From Acephala macrosclerotiorum (taxonomy: Eukaryota > Ascomycota > Leotiomycetes > Helotiales > Mollisiaceae): a stretch of DNA of 64,000 nt. The notes beneath the pieces are model-generated. The model did no database searches. It saw only the letters and a program-made list of their open reading frames with translations, and was not told where the DNA came from. How positions within the stretch are numbered: the first letter of the stretch is position 1; each line of letters begins with the position of its first letter. The stretch is taken from positions 62,001 to 126,000 of the forward strand of contig MU119229.1 of the NCBI GenBank assembly GCA_014904845.1, read 5' to 3'. Position numbers and translations under genes: made by a program. This document shows positions 55,286 to 64,000 of the stretch, in pieces.

Positions 55286-56257
55286 TCAAAAGTTGATCCC
55301 TGGACTCTCTTCAGCAGCCTTCAACAACACCTCCCACGCCCCATCCTTCATGTCCCTTCCTAAATTCTTCCCACCAGTCCAAAGCCCCCACTGCTTCTCA
55401 ATCTGATACCCAATAACATGCGTTCCTTCAACATTCTCCCACCCCTCCCTCTCCGCCAACTTAATAATCCTCGTCCTTCTGGGCTTGAAACACATATCCA
55501 ACAAGACACCCTTTTGCTCCCTTCCTAAGAAGTCTTCCAAACAGGAAATTGCGGTCTTCTCGGGAACAGTTTGAGGCTCGAGATCAGGTACGCAAGAAAC
55601 AATGTAATAGGGTGTGGGCAGGGACTTGGCTTGTTCGATAGACTTGACATGCACAAGCTCCGGAACTGGGTCGAGTCGTTTAGAATCTTGGATTAAGGAT
55701 TCAACTTCGCCGTCGTCGCGGTTTAGGACGTAGATTTTTGAGCAATTCAGATGCGTGCTCAAAGCGTAGACGGCTGCTCTACTTGCTCCGCCTGCTCCGA
55801 CTATCAATCCCGGCTTCCCTTCCACCTTCTCTCCTTTTTCAAGCAAACACCCTCGAATCCCTAGCCAATCCGTATTCGTACCCCTCAACTTCTCAGCATT
55901 TTCAGGATCTCGATATACGTTATTGCATGCGCCCAATCTGACCGCCAAATCATCCAACCCATCCAAATGTTTCATAATTGAAGCTTTGTACGGCATGGTA
56001 ACGACCAGTCCTTGAGTAGTCGGTAAACGAGCGAGCGTGATGACATCCTCGACTGTTGCACATTCAGTACTGGAGAATGTCCAAGGGAGACCGAGAGATT
56101 TGGAGATGAAGTTGTGCATTGGAGGAGCAATTGAGTGTTTGACGCCTATGCCTACTAGATGGAGTGTTTTGGGCTCATCTGTTGTAGCTGAGTGATGAGG
56201 GGGTGCTATTGTGCGGTTTGTGGCTTCCATGGTGGGAGGGGTGGTTGTTGCAGCCAT
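55286..56257 (-). CDS. qutB: Quinate/shikimate 5-dehydrogenase
   Basis: Oxidises quinate to 3-dehydroquinate (or shikimate to 3-dehydroshikimate), the first step of quinate catabolism. Intronless, 323 aa, the usual length for the fungal catabolic enzyme. The substrate-binding site is GIGVKHSIAPPMHNFI. The catalytic pair is Lys91 (LVVTMPYKASIM) and Asp130 (GTNTDWLGI). The nucleotide-binding loop is LIVGAGGASRAAVYAL, with YVLNRDD as the second strand. The C-terminus is GYQIEKQWGLWTGG. MetI (1) and M10 are both possible starts. It is next to a maleylacetate reductase and the QutA/QutR pair, so a catabolic role is far likelier than an aromatic biosynthesis role. Confidence 0.92.
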   Translation of the reverse strand: MAATTTPPTMEATNRTIAPPHHSATTDEPKTLHLVGIGVKHSIAPPMHNFISKSLGLPWTFSSTECATVEDVITLARLPTTQGLVVTMPYKASIMKHLDGLDDLAVRLGACNNVYRDPENAEKLRGTNTDWLGIRGCLLEKGEKVEGKPGLIVGAGGASRAAVYALSTHLNCSKIYVLNRDDGEVESLIQDSKRLDPVPELVHVKSIEQAKSLPTPYYIVSCVPDLEPQTVPEKTAISCLEDFLGREQKGVLLDMCFKPRRTRIIKLAEREGWENVEGTHVIGYQIEKQWGLWTGGKNLGRDMKDGAWEVLLKAAEESPGINF

Positions 56258-56704
56258 GATGGTATACTGCTGTTTGATTTTGCTGATGGATGTCGCCTGG
56301 AGGATGAATTATAAATCGAGGAAAAGGAGATCTGAAGCTTCCAGTTGGTTCGTGCATTGGGTGTTCTAGAATTGAAGTTGTGAAATCACAGCTTGAGCAT
56401 CCGGGACGTACCCGACCCAACGGAATTGTGCTTTTCCGCTGTTTTGTGTGGTGACAATTCGGGGAGAATTTGCTTCGAGGAATGGTAATGGTCGCGCTGG
56501 CAGGGTTTCTATGGTGTTATTAGGATAGAGCACAGCGATCTTGTTGTACTGAAGCCTACGAAAGGATGGAAGGAGTGTTTACCCCCCATTCGACATTAGG
56601 AGACATCACTTGAAAGAATTCTATGACAATATTCTCGGATATTGAAGCATTTTCCAAATTGGTATCATATTTGCGTGTGACTTATCGATGCTTCTTTCAT
56701 CAAG
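56258..56704. other. Intergenic region, quinate dehydrogenase promoter
   Basis: 447 bp between two genes on the same strand. No clear match to a GGATAA-type QutA site could be seen by eye. Confidence 0.45.
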
Positions 56705-57837
56705 TCACAAATCAGCCCTAGCTTCCTCGCCAGCCCAAGCCCTTCGAATCAACTCGCGAATCGGATCCCTTTCCACCACCCTCGGATTCTTATACGGCTT
56801 TTCCACCGCAATATCAGCTGCTTTATCGACATCTTCCTGTTTCATACCAAAAGCTTTCAAGCTTTTCTCCACCTTCAACTTCTCTAGTAAGATATTCAGT
56901 CCTTTCACGGCATCTCCTTCGCTTCCCGGAAAGACATCGGCAAGTTTCTCCATCACTTCTGGGATTGCAGGTGCGTTGTAAGAGAGTGCATGTGGGAGGA
57001 TGACTGTGTGTGTTTCTGCGTGGGGAAGGTTGAAGGATCCGCCGAGGGTGTGGCATAGTTTGTGGTGGAGGGACATTCCGACTGCTCCGAGGCAGGTGCC
57101 GCAGAGCCAGGCGCCGTAAAGGGCTGATGCACGTGTTGATTGTGAGGATGGGTTCTCGATTAACTCTGGCAAAGAGGAGGCTAGGGCTTTGATTCCTTCC
57201 AATGCAAGGAGGTTGATGATTGGGTTAGTATTCGGAGCATAAAGTGCTTCAACTACATGCAGTCAGTTTTATTTCCACTTGGAGGTCGAAGCATGACCTG
57301 AAAAGTCATACCTGCATGGGCGATGGCGTTGACACCACTAGTTGCGCTCATCCCGACAGGCAATGTCATGGTCAAATCAACATCATAAATAACAGTTGTT
57401 GGAAGAATCTTCGGGTCCGATCGTGTAGTCTTTCGTCCGTCTGCTGTCTCGCCAAGGATAGGAGTCATCTCACTCCCAGCATACGTCGTCGGAATACAAA
57501 TATGAGGAAGCCCAGTTCGAATGCTGATAGCTTTGCCCAAGCCAGTCGTGCTGCCTCCTCCGATTGAGATAACCGAGTCAGCTTTCGATAACTTCGCATA
57601 TTTGAGGGCTTTTTCGGTCACATCGATTGGAGTATGCATGGCTGCCTCGTTGAAGAGACCTGCAATCTTGCCATGGAGGATACTTTCGAGGTCGGCAGCT
57701 TGACGCAGCTGTTGGGGCGTTGAAAGCAGAAGTGGGCGGGACAAATTTAGGCGCGCGACCTCTTCTGGGAGCTTTTTGAGACTTCCGCTGCCGAAGACAA
57801 CTCGTGGGGAGTTGGCAGTGTATTCGAAGGAGTCCAT
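56705..57837 (-). CDS. Maleylacetate reductase
   Basis: Iron-type alcohol dehydrogenase family member that reduces maleylacetate to 3-oxoadipate, the last step of the hydroxyquinol branch of aromatic degradation. Exons 57312-57837 and 56705-57246 sum to 356 codons (355 aa), the family's normal size. The N-terminus is FEYTANSPRVVFGSGSLKKL. Nucleotide-binding signatures are DSVISIGGGSTTGLGKAI and ICIPTTYAGSEMTPILGE. The splice joins GVNAIAHA to ALYAPNTNPI. Metal-site region: GMSLHHKLCHTLGGSFNLPH and THTVILPHALSYN. The 65-nt intron runs GTATGA..TTGAAG. It sits between the quinate dehydrogenase and the activator on the same strand. Confidence 0.93.
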
Positions 57838-57994
57838 CTTGCAACCTTGGAGCTTACAGTAGGGATTCGGTGAAGGTGGATAGAGCTACGCAGTCGGAGA
57901 TATCTTGGTAGAAAACTAAGTCTCTCTCTATATTCCCTATCTGTACTTCTTTAGGAATTATATGTGGCGTGACTTCGAGACTTCGGGAGGCCTA

Positions 57995-58104
57995 CCGGGA
58001 CGCTGGGCGGGAAAGTTCCTAACCGCTACCCCGCAGTATCCGGGACGCAGGAAATTCGGCTTCCAAAAGGACCAGGGTGTACAGGGATACACCACTAATC
58101 CCTG
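57995..58104. promoter_or_regulatory. Repeats upstream of maleylacetate reductase
   Basis: CCGGGACGC occurs twice in direct orientation (57995-58003 and 58040-58048), each followed within about 10 bases by a GGAAA/TTC segment. An inverted repeat with arms CAGGGAT and ATCCCTG (58082-58088 and 58098-58104) lies just beyond. All are 160-270 bp upstream of the reductase ATG and downstream of the activator stop, so they may act as promoter or 3'-end signals. Confidence 0.45.
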
Positions 58105-58111
58105 GATTTGA

Positions 58112-60523
58112 TTATCGGTTGAAGAATGATTCATAGTCAGCCTGGATGAACTCTCCGGTAAAGCCAAGATGTTCCATGAATTCGGGTTGATTCGCAGTCC
58201 TACCAAAGTCAGCCTCAACACCCGAAACAAGCAGTCAACAAACTCACCAATCGACAGGCTCCAAGAGCGCCAAACTGTTCAATAGTGTGTCTGCTTCTAA
58301 GTTGCTCATTAAAGAGCCAGAGAAGTCTGCAAGTTCGGAGCTTTGAGGAGGAGCAGTTAAAGACGAGATGGTAGATCCACCTGTGAACGCAGTCTGGCTA
58401 TGAGCGAAAATATGCTGCTCAGCGCGTTTAAATGTTGTCATATTTGTTGTTTTGCTGTGCTGCGAGCTCAAATTAGAATTGAGGATATTTGCTTTGGTAC
58501 TTCTGCCATGTGCTGCTTTGGTAGGAGCCACGAAGTTATTTGCAGATGGTAGTGCTGATGCAAAAAGCGAATTCTCAAAAGAGTCTTGATCGACTTGATT
58601 CTTATTCGCGTTGCCCGAACCCCCCCAGTATCTTCTAATATCACCAAGAAGCCGAGTCCTGACGCTCTGCATTTCATTCCTGATCTGTTGGACTGCATCC
58701 TCGTTTCCGACTGCAGGAGAGCAATCACAGAAGGACAGGTATATCCGGAAGACAGGAGGGACGCTGACGAGTCCGTACTTTTCAGTCTGTTCTGCGATAT
58801 GAGTCGGCAGTTGGCGAGCAAAGGCTGGGGGTATGGGACGTGTAACAGTGGACACAAGGCCGACCTGAAGTTGGAGAAATGCAGAGATGGCTGCGCTAGC
58901 AAGACTAAGATTGAGCAGCTGTGGTGTTTGCTGCCCTTCGAATTCCTCTTGGTGACAGGGTTGACAGTGTTTAGGCAACGCTTCTCGCCAGCGGTCCAGG
59001 CGTTGAGATACTGTTGAGATCAGACTTTCAACCGAGCTATTGTCAGGCTGGCAAACAAAGTCATTGAGTAGGGCAGTCAAGTTTAAGAACTGGTTGAAAA
59101 TGCTCAAGGCACGGGCAGGTCCTCCGTGACGGGGTGTGATTGAACGTTCGTTTTGACTGTTTCCAATGGTGCTTGAGTGCCAAGGCTCCCACTCCTCATT
59201 GCCGTCTACTTGAGGTAGGCCAACCAATTGCAAGTCCGACCGTTTGAGATGGGGCCGCCTGGCTAATTGTGCCGAGACAAAAGTGTCCAACAAAAAGCAT
59301 CCCATCGCTGTGCGTTTTTGACCGTCATCGAGGGAGTGAAAAGGAATGTTCACTGAACTGTGGGCCTTCTGAGGGAAAAGTCGCAGGTCAATGGCACTAT
59401 ACACCGCTTGGCCAACAAGAACCCAAGCGGCAGCCCACGACGCACTGCCTATTCGAAGAAGTGCGAGAAGAAGTAGGGATCTAACGTGACCGATCTCGTA
59501 GATTGCTGCGTCTACGGGTAGCAGGTTCTTTGCAAATGTACACAGTGCCTCGGACGAGTGTGTTGGAACATCTGATTGCGCAATACTGCATTGGTGTGAC
59601 GTGTATGCAAAGACAGCCCAAAGAAATGCTCGCTCCCCTAAGGTTACAGAGTCTCTTTGACTCGAGGTGCCATTCGCTAGCAGATGTGCAGGCCGGAGGA
59701 GATCGTGCTTCTGTGATATAGGAAACCAAGAATGAGTGTTGGCGAAGTATAGATCGAGAAGTTGTGACCAATTGGATGGAAACTCAAGAGCGCGTTCGGA
59801 TCCCGATATTGGAATTGATGTATTGAGCACATCGAGCGATTGATGGGATGTTGTGTTGCCAAAAGAGGATAGTGAAATGTGTGCATTGAGATTGGGTTGT
59901 GATGGATCTCTTGTCTCAAATGGAGACTCAAAGGTGGCCATATCACCCCCATCGCGCGGAATATTCAAGGAGTTTGACGTTCGAAAAGAAAGATCCTCAT
60001 GGTGCGTGCCTTTTCGCTTTTGCACAGACAAGGCTGCTTGCGCGATCCTTTCGTCTAAACGTTGTGTGAATGCAACGTCGTCTTCCGTGGGTCCGGCAGC
60101 AGACAGTAGTTGCTCCATCTGCTTAACCGCGCTGCTCTTGCGCCATAATTCGGTCAAATTTTGGCCGGCCGTTGGGCCTAGTCCTGGTCTTGAGTCCTCA
60201 ATGGTGGAGCCTGATGCATTCAATTCTGTGCGAAGAACCGCAGAGACCAAGTCTTCGCTTCCTTCGACATGGCGAAAGACGAGGCCAAGAAGAATTTCCA
60301 GCCCTCTAACATATCCTGGCGGAAGTCCTCGTTTCTTCGTAAATGAGACATAGGTGCAAGACCGATTGCCTTTTGCACAAGGTCCACAGACGGGCTGTTG
60401 GCCATCACATCGGTCTTTTCTGACTCGACATTGATCGCAAGCTCTAGAAACTCTCATGCGTTGGCGTTTCTTTCCTCGATACTGGCCGTCATCCGGACCT
60501 TCACGCCCTTGAGTCTTCTCCAT
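58112..60523 (-). CDS. qutA: QutA-like quinate-pathway activator, Zn2Cys6
   Basis: Nuclear activator of the quinate genes (QutA in Aspergillus, QA-1F in Neurospora). Exons 58248-60523 and 58112-58199 sum to 788 codons (787 aa). The zinc cluster is at residues 30-57: SRACDQCRVRKDRC, GQQPVCGPCAKGNRSC, spaced C-x2-C-x6-C-x6-C-x2-C-x6-C. The linker TKKRGLPPGYVRGLEILLGL follows directly. The middle homology region has WSQLLDLYFANTHSWFPISQ and GERAFLWAVFAYTSHQCS. The 48-nt intron adds the terminal block NQPEFMEHLGFTGEFIQADY ending SFFNR. Reading on without splicing would stop at once after VDW. Divergent from the QutR-like gene, as in known qut/qa clusters. Confidence 0.9.
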
Positions 60524-60983
60524 CGAATAGATACAATTAGGCTCGCATGGAGGGTTTGGGTGGGCTCGCAGACGGACGATGTGAGCGAAGAGAACGATGC
60601 AGAGAGGCCATAGCCGTGTGCTTGCCTGACCAAAGGTTAGGTAGAGACGGTGGCGAGCTGCATGGCTGGCTGCGCTGAGCTTCCTGGCGTTGTTGAGATG
60701 GTTTGAGAAGTCTTCAGCGGAGTTTCCGCTGCAGGGAAAAGGTCCGGAGGCGGAAAAGACTAACGCCGCCATCCACGTGACAGCTTCGGCGACAATCGCC
60801 CGACTCTTCCGTCGAGCATCTGACTCAAGATGGACATCTGTTGTTTGGAAAGAACTCCATGTCACTCCAGACCGTATATCCTCGAATGTCTTGGTCACTT
60901 CGAGCTCCAATTGTGTTCCGTGGGCAAGCACAAAGGCGCCTTCCCTGAGCAAAAGCACTTTTTGTTTGCAAAGGACAGCCGCG
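60524..60983. promoter_or_regulatory. Divergent promoter between activator and repressor genes
   Basis: 460 bp between two divergent start codons. Both frames run open far into this interval, so the true starts could lie upstream of those chosen. No clear binding palindrome was found by eye. Confidence 0.5.
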
Positions 60984-63648
60984 ATGTCTTGCAAGAGATC
61001 GTTCGACAACCCGCAAGGGAGAATGTGCCCCAACTCTCTTCCGCCGGAGTCACTTGATTCTCATATCCCCCATGATTCCCCTTCCAAGTCCAATGTCTGG
61101 CCTTCATCTCGGAGCCGAACCACAAGTCAGAGCCCAGGGCCACCCAATAAAAGGGAACAACCATCAACAACAGAAGCTACCAGTTATCATGGGTCAACTA
61201 CTGGCCGTCAAGAATCATCCGCTGCTGATGCATCCATCGTGCTGATCGGTATGCGAGGCACGGGAAAGTCAAGTCTAGCTATCATCGCATCATCAGCTCT
61301 TCGCTTTCGTCTTGTCGATGCAGACCAGCACTTCCAGCAACATACAGGACTCTCTCGAGCAACATTCAACGCCAAACATGGTCTCAATGAATACCGGCGA
61401 CGGGAACTACAGATCATGCAATTGATTCTGTCCGAGAACCAAACCAGATGCGTCATTACTTGCGGTCCTGGGTCTGTAGAAGGAGACGGCCAGAGTCTTC
61501 TCAAGGAGTACGCAACGACACATCCTGTTATCTACATCATGCGCGATACGGAAGACATTCAAAGACACCTACGTATCCAGGATGCCAAGAAGATCTCGGA
61601 CCTAATAGATCAGACCGGACCCATGTATCGAGTGTCATCAAGTTTTGAATTCTACAACATTTCGGAAAATTCGAACACTAGAGTAGGAGTAGCCACAAAC
61701 GCATCTTCTACTCCTCGATCTCTCGCATTGAAGAAGCTGCAACAAGATTTTCTCCAGCTGATCCGCAAGGTCATCACTCAAGCTTCACGCCATGCTGAGG
61801 GCGGGGCAAATACTCATTGGCCTCAACCTCCAGAATCACGACCTTTTACCTATGCTTTGACAATCCCAATTTCCAGCATGAGATCTACCAGCATAAGCGT
61901 CCGCGATATAGAAACGACTGCAGATGCTGTGGAATTAATCATTGATCTTCCGTTCACTGACGGGAAACGAATATTCAACAACTCAGTGGCGAACAATATC
62001 AGCAAGCAGTATTACACTATCCGACGATACATGCGTATCCCAATCATCTTCCAGGTCCAGCCATCAGCGATCCAACTACATGGTGATGCTCATGAAATCT
62101 ACTTCGAACTGCTTCAGTTCGGACTTCGTCTCGCACCCGAATATCTATGCGTTGACATAACTTGCAATGATCAGCGGATCAAGTCACTCCTGACAGCCAG
62201 AGGATCAACGAAGATCATCGGCCACTTCTTCGACCCTGCTCCAGGTGTTGATGGCTGGGCATCCCAGGATCGGAAGGCGAAATTGAAACGAGCTAGAGAC
62301 CTAGGCTGTGATATTGTGCGTTTATGCCAGCAAGCGAATTCCATGCTCGACAACATCTCCGTTCAACGCTTTGCCTTTGAGAACCAGAATTCAGATTTCC
62401 CACTGATTGCATACAACTCAGGTCCATCAGGTCGTATTTCCTGCTGGCAGAACGCCATATTGACGCCAGTCACGCATTCTGTTATCCGTTCACACTATCC
62501 ATCCACTGCTTCCGACGACTTGCTCACACTGCCAGAAGCCCAGAAAGCACTTTATGCTTCCTTCACATTGGACCAAATGAAGTTTGGCATCTTTGGATCT
62601 GCTGTTGGATCCAGTCTGTCACCTGCCATGCACAATGGGGCATTCAAGTTTTGCGGCATGCCTCATGTGCACAAGCCATATCAAAGTTCATCTTTGAAAG
62701 AGCTTGAAACCATATTTTGGGATCTGAATTTTGGCGGGGGAAGTATAACAGCTCCCTTCAAGCAAGAGATTGTTCGTCTGGTCGATTTCATGAGTCCAGA
62801 GGCTCGAGCCATCGGCGCTGTAAACACTCTGATACCCCTCCGATCTAAAAAACTGGAATCATTGCTTGACAGAAATCGTGCAGGCCCGGTTGTTGCTTTC
62901 TACGGAGCGAACACGGATTGGATCGGGATCCACACTTGTATCTCTCGCAATCTCTCGCCCGTCAATACCGTCAACGAACATACTACTGGACTCGTACTCG
63001 GCGCTGGTGGTACGTCTCGCGCAGCAGTCTTTGCAATGATCAGACTTGGCATACGTAAGATCTTCATTCATAATCGAACAACCAAGAAAGCAGAACAAGT
63101 GGCAAAGCAATTCAAAAATTTGTCAAGTCAGGGCCAAGAAGAAAACACAACATCTTCAGATCCAGCTGGGACCGGCGCAAGTAGGATTAACCATCACAGC
63201 CATCCACCTACGATAAGTGTACTTGAGTTTATGGAGGAGCAATGGCCCTCAGATGCTGATCCTCCGACAATCGTCGTCTCTTCTATACCTGGTCGAAATG
63301 CCGAAGACCAACTTCCTATCACCAATAGAATCCCACCAGGTTGGCTTGCGAGTAAGACTGGAGGTGTTGTCATCGAGGTAAGTTCTCCGCCATCAACTCG
63401 TTCCATGTCATAATCTAACAATAACATAGCTTGCATACGACCCTCTCGAAACAGCACTTCTCAAGCAGGCCCGCGAGAGGGCTAATCAAGGCTGGATTGC
63501 CGTGGAGGGATTGCAGGTCCTTCCCGAGCAAGGCATCCCGCAATTTGAAATTTTTACAGGACAGAGAGCACCACGACAGCAGATGCGGAAAGCAGCACTT
63601 CAAGGATACGAAGAACAGCAAAGGCTGAAAGCGCAATGCAAGACGTAG
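60984..63648 (+). CDS. qutR: QutR-like quinate repressor (AROM-derived)
   Basis: Repressor that binds the activator when quinate is absent; it descends from the last three domains of the pentafunctional AROM protein. Exons 60984-63377 and 63430-63648 sum to 871 codons (870 aa). Residues about 85-250 are shikimate kinase-like with an intact P-loop (IVLIGMRGTGKSSLAI) and DADQHFQQHTG. About 288-497 is dehydroquinase-like, but the Schiff-base lysine position reads DIVRLC (Arg) and the catalytic His region reads GHFFDP. About 533-870 is shikimate dehydrogenase-like (FGSAVGSSLSPAMHN, SITAPFKQEIV, ANTDWIGIH, VLGAGGTSRAAVFAM). MSCKRSFD is taken as start; M at 61023 is an alternative. The disordered N-terminus is Ser/Pro-rich. 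Confidence 0.92.
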
Positions 63649-64000
63649 CAGAACGAGAATAAGCCACCTTCGAGAACAACATGCCATGACTTCATGATGC
63701 AATGTTGGCGCTCGTGGGTTAGGCAAAGTATACTTTTGCTCTGGAACGACGGACTATGTCTACCTACCCCTTATTATCCCACACTATCTACGTACCCGCC
63801 GTCAACGGCTTCGTTGTAATCGCAAATGACCGACTTCCTATCAGTATTCCTATCACCACTCAAGACTTCCTATAGTCGGACTACGCACGCGTAAGTACAA
63901 AGATGCATTTGGTTACTCATTAGCTGCTGCATGACATGGGCTAACACAACCTTTGTCTCCACATCAGACCAACCATTCCTTGTAAACAGCGCCGCCGTAT
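63649..64000. other. Intergenic sequence at window end
   Basis: Downstream of the repressor gene. No gene is supported in the remaining 350 bases; further qut genes (permease, dehydroquinase, dehydroshikimate dehydratase) would have to lie beyond the window. Confidence 0.5.

Noticed and set aside
60690..60983. Longer N-terminal reading of the repressor frame, and of the activator frame from 61033
   Set aside because: Both extended frames overlap each other across the divergent promoter and lack family resemblance; downstream ATGs fit better.
1..64000. tRNA or rRNA genes and CRISPR-like arrays
   Set aside because: No T-arm/B-box patterns with matching acceptor stems were seen by eye, and no regularly spaced repeats; the organism is a fungus.

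Overview
This is a eukaryotic, filamentous ascomycete fungal window. Most genes carry short spliceosomal introns (about 43-80 nt, GT..AG with CTAAC/CTGAC-like branch sites). The gene families are typical of Pezizomycotina: a striatin of the STRIPAK complex, Zn2Cys6 regulators, an AA9 LPMO, a HET-domain protein, UstYa-like proteins and an AROM-derived quinate repressor. Long A/T blocks in which surviving C sits mostly in CpG look like repeat-induced point mutation (RIP). Together this fits a plant-associated or saprotrophic species, perhaps Leotiomycetes; the class is an inference.

Layout. 1-6750: striatin homologue, a 13-exon Zn2Cys6 factor, and the GPI-synthesis subunit PIG-P. 6750-18360: an AT-rich, RIP-eroded compartment containing a tandem repeat in two decay states, a block of about 4.3 kb with a possible terminal inverted repeat, and three small gene islands (APH-like kinase, Fig1/SUR7-like membrane protein, a lineage-type protein). 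18369-27152: threonine aldolase, a DHA1-type MFS transporter, a Ser/Thr-rich secreted protein, and two convergent UstYa-like genes that both carry an in-frame stop. 27676-38270: housekeeping and orphan genes (H2A.Z with an unusually long intron, DOMON-b561 protein, Cys-rich orphans, a frameshifted fragment, a small secreted peptide).

38934-50230: FAD monooxygenase, isochorismatase-like hydrolase, many-intron SAM methyltransferase, AA9 LPMO, HET protein, a membrane protein and a GPI-type cupredoxin. 52935-63648: the most coherent system here. A secreted tannase/feruloyl esterase lies tail to tail with a quinate/shikimate dehydrogenase, followed by a maleylacetate reductase, a QutA-like activator and a divergent QutR-like repressor. 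This looks like a qut regulon extended at both ends of a catabolic route. The esterase could free quinate and a phenolic acid from chlorogenate-type esters, quinate dehydrogenase starts the quinate arm, and maleylacetate reductase ends the hydroxyquinol arm.

Spliced models were built by hand from frame, splice signals and family expectation. Exon sums were checked to be multiples of three where stated.
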